A DNA stretch of 64,000 bases from Streptomyces sp. NBC_01214 (GTDB lineage: Bacteria > Actinomycetota > Actinomycetes > Streptomycetales > Streptomycetaceae), in assembly GCF_026340975.1 (NCBI RefSeq), contig NZ_JAPEOS010000001.1:2254501-2318500 (forward strand), given 5' to 3'. Below the pieces are notes generated by a model. The model saw only the letters and a list, made by a program, of their open reading frames with translations, was not told where the DNA came from and searched no databases. Positions 21,329 to 30,083 of the stretch are shown here, one piece after another. The position numbers and the translations under genes are program-made. The number at the start of each line of letters is the position of its first letter. The stretch's first letter is position 1.

Positions 21329-21557
21329 GGTGGAGCCTCCGTGAGGGTCTAGGGGCCAGGACCGCCTTCACACTCACACAACGCCCGAAACCGCGCATTT
21401 TGGATCATTACTGCGCGTAGCCGAGGCTTCCCGCACCGTCGACCGTGAGATCCGCCACGCCGATGATCGAGTTCCGGCCTTCAACACCCTTGGGGTCGGG
21501 CAGACTCGGGGAACCGCCGCAAAGCACAGAGGACCCCCAGGGAAGAGGGTGGAACGC

Positions 21558-22856
21558 GTGGACCGCTGCGTCGTCCTGGTGGATGCCGGCTACCTGCTGG
21601 GTGCCGCCGCCAGCCTTCTCGCCGGGGAGCCCTCCCGCTCCCGGATCACCATCGACCATGCCGCCCTCATCCAGGGCCTGCGCGAGCGGGCCGAGGCCGA
21701 CACCGAACAGCCCCTGCTGCGCATCTACTGGTTCGACGGAGCGCCCGACCGGGTGCCCCAGCCCGAACACCGGCGGCTGCGCGTCATGCCGCGCGTCACC
21801 GTCCGGCTCGGCGCCCTGACCCGCAGCGACGGCCGCTGGGCCCAAAAGGGCGTCGACGCCGCCATGCACGCCGAACTCACCGAGCTCGCCCGCAACCGGG
21901 CCTGCTCCGACGTGGTCCTGGTCACCGGCGACGGAGACCTGCTGCCCGGCCTGATGTCCGCCAAGGAGCACGGGGTCGCCGTCCACCTGTGGGCCGTCCA
22001 GGCCGCCGACGGGGACTACAACCAGTCCGAGGACCTCGTCGCCGAGGCCGACGAACGCCGGGTCCTGGACCGGGCCTGGATCACCCGGGCCGTCCGCGCC
22101 AAGGACCTCACCGGACTGTGCTCCCCGCCGCCCGCGCCGCGCCCCGACATCGCCGCCATCCTCTCGGCCCCGCTGCCCGAGGCGGCCCTCGCGGAGGCCG
22201 CCCGCAACGGCGCCGCCGCCACCGGGTCGGAGGACCGCGACGGGACCCCCGTACCGGCGCCCACCACCCCCGGGGGCAAGCCGGTGCCCACCCCCAAAGA
22301 CCTGGCCGGTGCCCTGCGCGCCACCGGCCAGCAGGGCCACCCGCAGACCGGGCCGAGCGGCGCCCACGCCCCCGCCAGCGCCCTGCGCTGGTCCTCCGAC
22401 AAGGGCTGGATCGACCGGGCCGGACCCCTGGGCGAGCCCGCCGAGACCGCCTCGCTGCCCACCCTCGCCCAGCTCACCAGCGCCGAACAGCGCTGGGCGG
22501 ACCGCGAGGAGGACATCACCACCGTCGGCGGGGACCCGTTCGAGGTGGGACAGGTGTTCGCCCGGCGCTGGATGGAGCGGCTCCCGGAGACCGTGCACCT
22601 ACAGAAGCTGGCCACGATGTACCCGCGGATCCCGCACCGGATCGACGGCGAACTGCTGCGCTACGCAGCCCGGTTCGGGCTGCTCGCCCACAAGGACGAC
22701 CAGATCGACGAACACGACCGGTACGCCATCCGCGCCGGGTTCTGGCGGGAGATCGACGTCCGCGCCGCCGCCGAACACGTGGCCGCCGGACCGGCCTCCG
22801 AGCCCGGAGCCGGCCCCGGCGAGCTGACGGCCCCGCTGACCCCGACGGCCGAGTAG
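21558..22856 (+). CDS. NYN (PIN-like) domain protein
   Basis: A 432-residue protein. The first 190 residues form an NYN domain, a PIN-like nuclease fold: VVLVDAGYLLG, KGVDAAMHAEL and VVLVTGDGDLLPG supply the expected acidic active-site residues. An acidic, Pro-rich linker (about 200-300) leads to a conserved C-terminal helical region of about 130 residues, FARRWMERLPETVHLQKL onward, that could be an RNA-binding winged helix. The GTG at 21558 is preferred over 21549 because GGAAGAGG lies nine bases upstream. NYN proteins process or degrade RNA; the target is unknown. Confidence 0.85.
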   Translation: MDRCVVLVDAGYLLGAAASLLAGEPSRSRITIDHAALIQGLRERAEADTEQPLLRIYWFDGAPDRVPQPEHRRLRVMPRVTVRLGALTRSDGRWAQKGVDAAMHAELTELARNRACSDVVLVTGDGDLLPGLMSAKEHGVAVHLWAVQAADGDYNQSEDLVAEADERRVLDRAWITRAVRAKDLTGLCSPPPAPRPDIAAILSAPLPEAALAEAARNGAAATGSEDRDGTPVPAPTTPGGKPVPTPKDLAGALRATGQQGHPQTGPSGAHAPASALRWSSDKGWIDRAGPLGEPAETASLPTLAQLTSAEQRWADREEDITTVGGDPFEVGQVFARRWMERLPETVHLQKLATMYPRIPHRIDGELLRYAARFGLLAHKDDQIDEHDRYAIRAGFWREIDVRAAAEHVAAGPASEPGAGPGELTAPLTPTAE

Positions 22857-22884
22857 GGCCGGGAACCCCGTAGGCTGCTCCCTC

Positions 22885-23922
22885 GTGAGTACGGGCACAG
22901 CACAGGCGCGAGAAGGCACGGCGGCGGCCGCGGGAGCGGCGCCCGACGTCATCTTCGCGGTGCGTGACCTGGTCAAGACGTATCCCGCGGTACGCGGCCG
23001 GCGCGGGGCTCCCGCCCTGCCCGAGACCCGCGCCAACGACGGGATCTCCCTGGACGTCCGGCGCGGCGAGATCTTCGGCCTGCTCGGCCCCAACGGCGCC
23101 GGCAAGTCCACGCTGGTCCGCCAGCTCACCGGCCTGATGCGGCCGGACTCCGGCTCGGTGACCCTGCTCGGCCACGACCTCGTGGGCCACCCCGGCCGGG
23201 CCTCCCGGCTGCTCGCCTACCTGGGGCAGGAGTCGACCGCCCTGGACGAGCTCACGGTGGGGCTGGCCGCCGAGACCACCGCGCGGCTGCGCGGGCAGGG
23301 CCTGCGCGCCGCCCGGGCCGCGCGCGACGCCGTACTGGAGGAGCTCGGGCTGACCCCGATCGCCGGACGGCCCCTGAAGAAACTTTCCGGCGGCCAGCGC
23401 CGCCTCGCCTGCTTCGCCACCGCGCTGGTGGGGGAGCGGCCCGTACTGGTCCTCGACGAGCCCACCACCGGCATGGACCCGGTCGCCCGGCGGGCCGTGT
23501 GGTCCGCCGTCGACCGGCGGCGCGCGCAGCACGGCGCGACGGTCCTGCTCGTCACCCACAACGTCATCGAGGCCGAGACCGTCCTCGACCGGGTCGCCGT
23601 CATCGACCAGGGCAAGGTCATCGCCTGCGACACCCCGGCCGGCCTGAAGGCCACCGTCTCGGGCGAGGTCCGGCTGGAGCTGGTCTGGCGCGAGGGCGCT
23701 CCGCTGGAGGTCCCGGAGGTCGCCCGGCTGCGCACCCGGGCCATCGAGTCCGGGCGCCGCTGGGTGCTCCGGCTGGCGCCGGACGAAGCGAGGGCGGCGG
23801 TGGCCTCGGTCACCGGGGGCCCGGCCTTCGCCGCGCTCGACGACTTCACCCTGGCCACCCCCAGCCTGGAAGACGTGTACCTGGCCCTCGGCGGCAAGAC
23901 GAAGGGGCTGGTGAAGTCGTGA
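22885..23922 (+). CDS. ABC transporter ATP-binding protein
   Basis: The nucleotide-binding subunit of an ABC-2 type exporter, 345 residues. It has Walker A GPNGAGKST, the signature LSGGQRR, Walker B VLVLDEPTTGMD and the switch His in LLVTHNVIE. The C-terminal extension of about 90 residues fits DrrA/CcmA-like export ATPases. TAGGCT lies eight bases before the GTG, so transcription may start at or near the start codon. The stop overlaps the permease start by four bases. Confidence 0.92.
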   Translation: MSTGTAQAREGTAAAAGAAPDVIFAVRDLVKTYPAVRGRRGAPALPETRANDGISLDVRRGEIFGLLGPNGAGKSTLVRQLTGLMRPDSGSVTLLGHDLVGHPGRASRLLAYLGQESTALDELTVGLAAETTARLRGQGLRAARAARDAVLEELGLTPIAGRPLKKLSGGQRRLACFATALVGERPVLVLDEPTTGMDPVARRAVWSAVDRRRAQHGATVLLVTHNVIEAETVLDRVAVIDQGKVIACDTPAGLKATVSGEVRLELVWREGAPLEVPEVARLRTRAIESGRRWVLRLAPDEARAAVASVTGGPAFAALDDFTLATPSLEDVYLALGGKTKGLVKS

Positions 23923-24791
23923 GCGACCGTTCCACGGGGGCCGGCCGGGCCGTGCTCGCGCCCGAAGCCGTGCCGGCACCCCCTGCGGGCGCCGCGCCCG
24001 AGGGCGCCGCCGACGGCCTTGCCCAGGCGCCGGAGCCCGCGCCGCTGGCGCCCGGCGCGCGGTTCTTCCCCGCCCTGGCCGCCGTCTACCGGGCCCAGCT
24101 CTCCCGGGCCCGAGTGGCCCGGATCCCGCTGCTGTTCGTCGCCACCTTCCAGTCCGTCGGGATCATGATCCTGATGCGGGGCGTGGTCGACGGGGGTTCG
24201 GAGGCCCGCGCCGTCGTCGCCGGCTCCTCGGTGCTCGTCGTCGCCTTCGTCGCCCTGAACCTGCTCGCCCAGTACTTCGGGCAGCTGCGGGCCGGCGGCG
24301 GGCTCGACCACTACGCCACCCTGCCCGTGCCGCCCGCGTCGGTGGTGCTGGGCGCGGCCGCCGCGTACGCCTCCTTCACGCTGCCGGGGACCCTGGTCAC
24401 CGCCGTCTTCGGATGCCTGCTGTTCGGGCTGCCGATGAGCGGACTGTGGATCCTGGCCGCGGTGGTGCCGCTGGCCGGGGCCGCGCTGGCCGGGCTCGGC
24501 GCGGCGCTCGGACTGCTGGCACCGCGGCAGGAGCTGGCCACCCTCGCGGGGCAGCTCGGCATGTCGGCGGCGCTGCTGCTCGGGGTGCTGCCGCCGGAGC
24601 GGATGCCGGACGTGATCGTGTGGGCCCGCGACCTGCTGCCGTCCACGTACGGCGTCGAGGCGTTCGCCCGTACCTTCGCCCCGGAACCGGACTGGGCCGC
24701 CGTCGCCTTCGACCTGAGCGTGTGCGGGGCCGTCGGGGTCCTCTCGCTCACCGTCGCGACCTGGGCGTACCGCCGGGCCGCCGTCCGCTGA
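23919..24791 (+). CDS. ABC-2 type transporter permease
   Basis: The membrane partner of the preceding ATPase, 290 residues. A Pro/Ala-rich cytoplasmic N-terminus of about 40 residues is followed by six hydrophobic segments with the ABC-2 layout (LPVPPASVVLGAAAAYASF, then [19 protein letters not shown] and LPSTYGVEAFARTF). The GTG overlaps the ATPase stop. The exported compound is unknown; drugs, lipids or antibiotic intermediates are typical for the family. Confidence 0.88.
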   Translation: MSDRSTGAGRAVLAPEAVPAPPAGAAPEGAADGLAQAPEPAPLAPGARFFPALAAVYRAQLSRARVARIPLLFVATFQSVGIMILMRGVVDGGSEARAVVAGSSVLVVAFVALNLLAQYFGQLRAGGGLDHYATLPVPPASVVLGAAAAYASFTLPGTLVTAVFGCLLFGLPMSGLWILAAVVPLAGAALAGLGAALGLLAPRQELATLAGQLGMSAALLLGVLPPERMPDVIVWARDLLPSTYGVEAFARTFAPEPDWAAVAFDLSVCGAVGVLSLTVATWAYRRAAVR

Positions 24792-24826
24792 CACGGTCCG
24801 CCGACGCCGCTGCCGCGCGCACCTGG

Positions 24827-24832
24827 CACGAT
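24827..24832 (+). promoter_or_regulatory. -10-like hexamer for leaderless membrane-protein mRNA
   Basis: CACGAT ends six bases before the GTG at 24839, the same arrangement as at 10844 and 35790. Confidence 0.4.
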
Positions 24833-24838
24833 GTGGGG

Positions 24839-25516
24839 GTGACCGAAGCCGTGACCCCGCAGTCCCCCCTCGACCCGCCGTCGCCCCCGACCGAGAAGCC
24901 GGGAGCCGCCTCCGGGGCGATCACCCCGGAGGACGTCCGGGACGGGGCCGTCGTCGCCCTGCTCGTCGGGGCGGCCGGACTGCTCCTCGGCCTGCTGTGG
25001 CTGTGGCTCGCCCCCCGGGTGCAGTACGTCTCCAACGGGGAGGCCGTGTTCCTGCGCAACAGCGAGAGCGAGGCGCGGATCGCCTCCGACGGCACCTTCT
25101 TCCTGCTGTCGCTGGGGCTGGGCGCGCTCACCGCCGTCGGCACCTTCCTGTGGCGCCGGGCCGGCGGTGTGCCGCTGGTGATCGGGCTGGCGGTCGGGTC
25201 CTGCTTCGGAGCGCTGGTGGGGTGGCGGTTCGGGCTGTGGCTGGGACCGTCGTCGGACCTGGTCGTGGCCGCGAAGCAGGCGGGCAAGGGCGTTCCGTTC
25301 GACGCGCCGCTGGAGCTGCTCGCGCACGGGGCGCTGTTGGCCTGGCCGATGACCGCCGTGCTGCTGCACCTGGGGCTGACCGCGTTGTGGACGCCGCGGG
25401 ATCCGGATCCCGAGCCCGTGTTCGGCTGGTCGGGGTTCTACCAGGCGCCGACGTCGTCGACGTCGACGACGCCTGCCGATGCCGCTCCGTCGGCGCCGGA
25501 GGCCCCGCGGGCCTGA
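24839..25516 (+). CDS. Membrane protein of unknown function, possibly DUF2567
   Basis: A 225-residue protein with a Pro-rich N-terminus and four hydrophobic segments: about residues 39-60, 85-105, 113-133 and 160-185. The extracytoplasmic loop has the conserved-looking stretch VQYVSNGEAVFLRNSESEA. The end is Ser/Thr/Ala/Pro-rich. I believe it belongs to DUF2567 but could not check. It may be cotranscribed with the ABC genes but has its own leaderless-type start. Confidence 0.7.
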   Translation: MTEAVTPQSPLDPPSPPTEKPGAASGAITPEDVRDGAVVALLVGAAGLLLGLLWLWLAPRVQYVSNGEAVFLRNSESEARIASDGTFFLLSLGLGALTAVGTFLWRRAGGVPLVIGLAVGSCFGALVGWRFGLWLGPSSDLVVAAKQAGKGVPFDAPLELLAHGALLAWPMTAVLLHLGLTALWTPRDPDPEPVFGWSGFYQAPTSSTSTTPADAAPSAPEAPRA

Positions 25517-25646
25517 TCCCCTCCGGGGGTGCCGGTGCGCCGCTGCGCGGGGCTGCTCCCCGCCCCGCCCTTTCCCCGTTTCCCGGGGCTCCGCCCCCGG
25601 ACCCCGCCGGGCGCTGCCGGGACCTTGCCGGGCGCTGCCCGGACCA

Positions 25647-25670
25647 GCGCCTCAAACGCCGGCGGGGCTT
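25647..25670. repeat. Dispersed CGCCGGCG element, copy 2
   Basis: Contains GCGCCTCAAACGCCGGCGGG, between convergent genes. Just upstream is a short direct repeat of GCCGGGCGCTGCC. Confidence 0.6.
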
Positions 25671-25700
25671 GACGTACCCCTCGTTCGGTGGCGCCGCAGG

Positions 25701-26195
25701 CTACGCCCGGGCGATCGGGGCCAGGGTGGCTGAGGTGAGGGTGGTCAGGTCCGACGGGGAGAGTTCGATCTCCAGGCCGCGGCGGCCCGCCGAGCAGCAG
25801 ATCGTGGGGTGCGCCGACGCCGAGGCGTCGATCACCGTGCGCAGCCGCTTGCGCTGCCCCAGCGGGGAGATGCCGCCCAGGACGTAGCCCGTGGTGCGCT
25901 CCGCCAGGGCCGGGTCGGCCATCGCCGCACGCTTGCCGCCGACCGCCGCCGCCAGCGCCTTCAGGTCCAGTGACCCCGAGACCGGGACCACCGCCACCGT
26001 CAGGACGCCGTCCACGTCCGCGACCAGCGTCTTGAAGACCTGGGCGGGCGAGACGCCGAGCGCCTGCGCCGCCTCCTCCCCGTACGAGGGATGGGCCGGG
26101 TCGTGCTCGTACGCGTGCGTGGTGAACGGCACGCCCGCCGCCGTCAGGGCGACGATCGCCGGGGTGCCCGCCGCCTGCTTGGACTTCTTCGCCAT
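25701..26195 (-). CDS. ybaK: YbaK/EbsC-family aminoacyl-tRNA deacylase
   Basis: A 164-residue trans-editing enzyme of the Cys-tRNA(Pro) deacylase type, which clears misacylated tRNA. Family features are the EHDPAHPSYGEEAA segment, the lysine in QVFKTLVADVDG and the glycine-rich GGISPLGQRKRL. The ATG at 26195 is ten bases after the stop of the LON-domain gene, so the two are probably one operon. A further upstream ATG would overlap that gene. Confidence 0.9.
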   Translation of the reverse strand: MAKKSKQAAGTPAIVALTAAGVPFTTHAYEHDPAHPSYGEEAAQALGVSPAQVFKTLVADVDGVLTVAVVPVSGSLDLKALAAAVGGKRAAMADPALAERTTGYVLGGISPLGQRKRLRTVIDASASAHPTICCSAGRRGLEIELSPSDLTTLTSATLAPIARA

Positions 26196-26205
26196 CGGTG
26201 CGTAC

Positions 26206-26943
26206 TCAATTCGGGCTCGTCGGGGCACGGGTCAGGTCCACCGCCGGCAGGGACGGCAGGTGACGGATCACCGCCGTCTCCGTACGCAGCAGCTTCAGCT
26301 CCTCCGCCAGCCGGGTCGCGGTGTCCGGGGCCTGGAGCAGCCGCTGCTTCGCCGGGATGTCCAGCACCGCCGCCGCTGCCACCAGGTAGGAGACCACCGA
26401 GGGCTCGTCGGGGAGCTCCGCGCCCGTCAGGGACCGCTCGCGGGCCCCGGCCAGCCGCTTCTGGTAGTTGCGGAAGGCCCGCAGCACGCCCTCGGCCAGG
26501 ACGCCCGCGCCGTCGCCCGCGTCCTCCGGGAGCTCTTCCAGCTCCGCCGTCAGGAAGGGGCCCGAGGCGTCGACCGAGATCAGCCGGACCCGCGTCGTAC
26601 CGGTCGCCAGGACCTCGAAGCTGCCGTCCTCCCGCTCCCGGACGGTCGCCGCGTCGGCGATGCAGCCCACCCGGTGGAAGGCCTGGATCGGGTCGGGGCC
26701 GAAGCCCGCCGCCGGGCCCCGCTCGGGCAGGGACGTCTGGTCCGGCAGACCGGGCGCGGTCGGCGCGACCTCCCGGCCGTCGCGGATCGCGACGACCGCG
26801 AAACGGCGCGGCTCGTCCTCGCCCGTCTTCAGCAGCTCGCGCATCATGGCGCGATAACGCTCCTCGAAGATGTTCAGCGGGAGGACGAGTCCCGGGAACA
26901 GCACCGAATTCAGCGGAAAGAGGGGCAGGCGAACGGTGGTCAC
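26206..26943 (-). CDS. LON substrate-binding domain protein
   Basis: A 245-residue protein made of the N-terminal (substrate-recognition) domain of Lon without ATPase or protease parts. The start VRLPLFPLNSVLFPGLVLP is typical, with FEERYRAMMREL following. Stand-alone LON domains are common in bacteria and their role is unclear. The GTG at 26943 is chosen because homologues begin there; TACCCT lies seven bases upstream (26951-26956), suggesting a leaderless mRNA. Confidence 0.88.
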   Translation of the reverse strand: MTTVRLPLFPLNSVLFPGLVLPLNIFEERYRAMMRELLKTGEDEPRRFAVVAIRDGREVAPTAPGLPDQTSLPERGPAAGFGPDPIQAFHRVGCIADAATVREREDGSFEVLATGTTRVRLISVDASGPFLTAELEELPEDAGDGAGVLAEGVLRAFRNYQKRLAGARERSLTGAELPDEPSVVSYLVAAAAVLDIPAKQRLLQAPDTATRLAEELKLLRTETAVIRHLPSLPAVDLTRAPTSPN

Positions 26944-26977
26944 GACGCACAGGGTAATCGCCCGGGCCACCTAGGGT

Positions 26978-26999
26978 GTCCGGCGTTTGAGGGGCGGAC
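26978..26999. repeat. Dispersed CGCCGGCG element, partial copy 3
   Basis: CCGGCGTTTGAGG remains, flanked by GTCC and GGAC; it lacks the outer CCCGC half. Confidence 0.4.
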
Positions 27000-27039
27000 G
27001 GCGTCACGTGCCCCATCCGCCGGACGACCCCCGCCGCCG

Positions 27040-28635
27040 TCACCCCCGCCGCAGGAGCCGCGAAGCCCCCGCCGCCACCGTCGTGGCCAGGATCCAGCCC
27101 ATGACGACCAGGCCCGCCGCCCCCCACTGCCAGCCGCCCTGCAGCTTCCACTGACCCTGCTGACCGAGGTCGATCACCGGGAGCAGCAGGTCCAGCGCGT
27201 ACAGGGCGGCGCTCCACTGGGGATGCTCGTCCTCCTTGATCGCCGGCGGGTGGAGCTGCGAGAACAGCAGCGCCCCCGCCGCCCACAGCACCGCCATCCA
27301 CAGCGCGGCCCGGCCCGGCCGGTAGCCGTAGACCACCGTCCAGTCCTGGAGGTACCCCCAGGCCTTCGGCCCGAGCGGCAGCGTGGCCCGGCGCCGCCGC
27401 TGCTTGGCCAGCAGCACCTCGCGGGCGTCCTGGTCCTCGCCGCTCGCCCGCAGTACGGCGGCCAGCCGCTCGTACGGCTCCGGCGAGTACTCGGGAGTGG
27501 CCGCCGCCACCCACTCCAGGCGGCGGGAGAGCGGGAAGTGCCCCCGGGGCGCGAGGTTCTCGTAGACGAACCCCTCGATGGACAGAGAGCCCGGGCCGGG
27601 CCAGCTCGTGGAGGTGTCGACCAGCTTGACCACCTTGGCCCCGGACACGACCACCCGGCCCTGCTCCGGCCGCTCGCCGACGAACCGGAACTCGGGGGTC
27701 TGGATCCGGCGCAGGGATATCTCCTGCTCCGGGGTGAGCGTGAACCGCGCCCCGTAGAAGTCGATGGCGTCGCCGAAGCGGCCGTCGTCCAGCCGCAGCC
27801 CGCCCCGGCACTCGAAGTGCCGGGCCCGCCGGCCCCGGGTGGGCGTCGGCCCCAGCCCGTACGGGGGAGTGGAGGAGCCCCCGTACGCCGCGTAGTCCAG
27901 CGCGATGGAGGTCAGGTACAGGGTCCGCTCGACGGTCAGCTGCGGGGCGTTCAGGGCGAACCGCCCCTGCGGGTTGCGCAGGCGCGCCCCGCGCAGGTTC
28001 ATCGACACGCCGACCTTGGCGCCGCGCAGGCTCACCTCCCCGTACGTCTCCAGCAGCTCCCCCTGTAAGTCCTGCGCCACCGACATCCCGTCCGCGGCGA
28101 TCGCCCGGCCCTTGTTGTCCCGCTGCACCACGGCCTGGCTGATCAGCAGGTCGGTGCCGATCTGCGCGTCGGTCAGCCGGATCCCGCGCGCCACCCGGCA
28201 CCGCGGCAGGTGTAGATCGCCCTCGGTGTGCAGCCGGGCCGCCTCCAGCCGCGGTATCGCGCAGTTGATCAGGCGCAGCGTGCCGAAGCGGGCCTCGGAC
28301 AGCTGGATCTCGCTGTCGAAGCGGCAGGACTGGAGCTCCACGTACGGGGCGACCGCGCCACCGGACAGTTCCAGCCGCCCGCTGATCCGCACCCCGCGCA
28401 GCTTGAGGGAGGCCACCCGGCCCGGAACGGGCGGCGGACCGTGCAGCAGCAGCCGGGCGACCACCCGGGCGCGGACACTGCGCTCGGGCCCCCAGACGTG
28501 CTCGGCGTGCGGATCGTCGCGGTCGGCGGCGCGGGCGCTGAGATCGCAGACGCTGCCCGTGCGGAACGCGTCCCACATGCGGCGTTCGGAAGCGGTGAGA
28601 TCCGCCGGTTCCTCGTCCGTGCGCGCCTCGGTCAC
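27040..28635 (-). CDS. Beta-helix-like membrane protein of unknown function
   Basis: A 531-residue protein. Residues 70 to about 360 are short repeating strands (LKLRGVRISGRLELSGGAV, then similar units such as EVSLRGAKVGVSMNLRGARL) that look like a pentapeptide-type beta-helix. Two hydrophobic segments follow near the C-terminus (about 445-465 and 500-525). Relatives are often labelled oxidoreductase, for which I see no cofactor motif. The GTG follows GGAGGGGGG. It is divergent from hisD over a gap with a perfect inverted repeat. Confidence 0.8.
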   Translation of the reverse strand: MTEARTDEEPADLTASERRMWDAFRTGSVCDLSARAADRDDPHAEHVWGPERSVRARVVARLLLHGPPPVPGRVASLKLRGVRISGRLELSGGAVAPYVELQSCRFDSEIQLSEARFGTLRLINCAIPRLEAARLHTEGDLHLPRCRVARGIRLTDAQIGTDLLISQAVVQRDNKGRAIAADGMSVAQDLQGELLETYGEVSLRGAKVGVSMNLRGARLRNPQGRFALNAPQLTVERTLYLTSIALDYAAYGGSSTPPYGLGPTPTRGRRARHFECRGGLRLDDGRFGDAIDFYGARFTLTPEQEISLRRIQTPEFRFVGERPEQGRVVVSGAKVVKLVDTSTSWPGPGSLSIEGFVYENLAPRGHFPLSRRLEWVAAATPEYSPEPYERLAAVLRASGEDQDAREVLLAKQRRRRATLPLGPKAWGYLQDWTVVYGYRPGRAALWMAVLWAAGALLFSQLHPPAIKEDEHPQWSAALYALDLLLPVIDLGQQGQWKLQGGWQWGAAGLVVMGWILATTVAAGASRLLRRG

Positions 28636-28699
28636 GGCGGCCCCCCTCCGCTGTCAGCTACGTGTAGGGGAACGCTATCGGGCGCCTGTGACATCCGTG

Positions 28700-28724
28700 G
28701 CCCGTATCAGCCAGTGATACGGGC
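28700..28724. promoter_or_regulatory. Perfect inverted repeat upstream of hisD
   Basis: GCCCGTATCA and TGATACGGGC with spacer GCCAG, centred 49 bases before the hisD GTG and about 77 from the divergent membrane-protein start. The length and symmetry suit a dimeric repressor. It could also fold as an RNA hairpin if transcription starts upstream. Confidence 0.5.
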
Positions 28725-28760
28725 GAACGGTGGCGCGAAGCGGTCTGAGAGAATTGTGAG

Positions 28761-30083
28761 GTGATCTCTCGTATCGACCTGCGCGGTGACGCCCTCCCCG
28801 AGGGCGGCGCCCTGCGCTCCCTGCTGCCCCGTGCCGAGTTCGACGTAGCGGCCGCCCTGGAGAAGGTGCGGCCCATCTGCGAGGACGTCCATCATCGTGG
28901 CACGGCGGCGCTGATCGAGTACGCGCAGAAGTTCGACGGGGTCGAGCTCTCGCAGGTCCGGGTACCCGCGGAGGCCATCAAGGCCGCCCTGGAACAGCTG
29001 GACCCGGCCGTCCGCGCCGCCCTGGAGGAGTCGATCCGGCGCGCCCGGATCGTGCACCGAAACCAGCGCCGCACCGAGCACACCACCCAGGTGGTCCCCG
29101 GCGGCACCGTGACCGAGAAGTGGGTTCCGGTGGAGCGCGTGGGGCTGTACGCCCCGGGCGGCCGCTCGGTGTACCCGTCCTCCGTCGTCATGAACGTCGT
29201 GCCGGCCCAGGAGGCGGGCGTCGAATCGATCGCGCTCGCGTCCCCGCCGCAGAAGGAGTTCGGGGGTCTGCCGCACCCGACGATCCTCGCCGCGTGCGCG
29301 CTGCTCGGCGTGGACGAGGTGTACGCGGTGGGCGGTGCGCAGGCCGTCGCGATGTTCGCGTACGGGACCGAGGACTGCCTTCCCTCCAACATGGTGACCG
29401 GCCCCGGCAACATCTGGGTCGCCGCCGCCAAGCGCTACTTCACCGGGAAGATCGGCATCGACACCGAGGCCGGCCCGACCGAGATCGCCGTCCTCGCCGA
29501 CTCCACGGCCGACCCGGTGCACGTCGCCGCCGACCTGATCAGCCAGGCCGAGCACGACCCGCTGGCTGCCGCCGTGCTCGTCACGGACTCCGCGGAGCTC
29601 GCGGACGCCGTCGAGCAGGAGCTGGCGCCGCAGGTCGCCGCGACCAAGCACGTCGAGGACCGGATCAAGCCGGCGCTGGCCGGCAAGCAGTCCGCGATCG
29701 TGCTGGTCGACAGCCTGGAGGACGGCCTCAAGGTCGTCGACGCGTACGGCGCCGAGCACCTGGAGATCCAGACCGCCGACGCCGCCGCCTGGGCCGCCCG
29801 CGTCCGCAACGCCGGCGCGATCTTCGTCGGCCCGTGGGCCCCGGTCTCCCTCGGCGACTACTGCGCCGGCTCGAACCACGTGCTGCCCACCGGCGGCTGC
29901 GCCTGCCACTCCTCCGGCCTGTCCGTGCAGTCCTTCCTGCGCGGCATCCACATCGTCGACTACACGCGGGACGCCCTCGCCGAGGTCACCCACCACGTGG
30001 TGACGCTGGCCGAAGCAGAGGACCTGCCCGCGCACGGCGCCGCCCTGAAGGCGCGCTTCGGATGGAAGGTCCCCACCCCGTGA
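28761..30083 (+). CDS. hisD: Histidinol dehydrogenase
   Basis: Zinc- and NAD-dependent enzyme for the last two steps of histidine synthesis, from histidinol to histidine. The 440-residue product is full length, with [26 protein letters not shown], the metal and base residues in SQAEHDP and the C-terminal SNHVLPTGG and HVVTLAEAE blocks. GAGAAT ends six bases before the GTG, so a leaderless mRNA is possible. It heads a run of overlapping his genes and shares four bases with hisC. Confidence 0.97.
   Translation: MISRIDLRGDALPEGGALRSLLPRAEFDVAAALEKVRPICEDVHHRGTAALIEYAQKFDGVELSQVRVPAEAIKAALEQLDPAVRAALEESIRRARIVHRNQRRTEHTTQVVPGGTVTEKWVPVERVGLYAPGGRSVYPSSVVMNVVPAQEAGVESIALASPPQKEFGGLPHPTILAACALLGVDEVYAVGGAQAVAMFAYGTEDCLPSNMVTGPGNIWVAAAKRYFTGKIGIDTEAGPTEIAVLADSTADPVHVAADLISQAEHDPLAAAVLVTDSAELADAVEQELAPQVAATKHVEDRIKPALAGKQSAIVLVDSLEDGLKVVDAYGAEHLEIQTADAAAWAARVRNAGAIFVGPWAPVSLGDYCAGSNHVLPTGGCACHSSGLSVQSFLRGIHIVDYTRDALAEVTHHVVTLAEAEDLPAHGAALKARFGWKVPTP

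Noticed and set aside
17481..21398. A 1,305-codon minus-strand frame antisense to dnaE
   Set aside because: It is a shadow of dnaE and continues through the terminator and the small protein gene.
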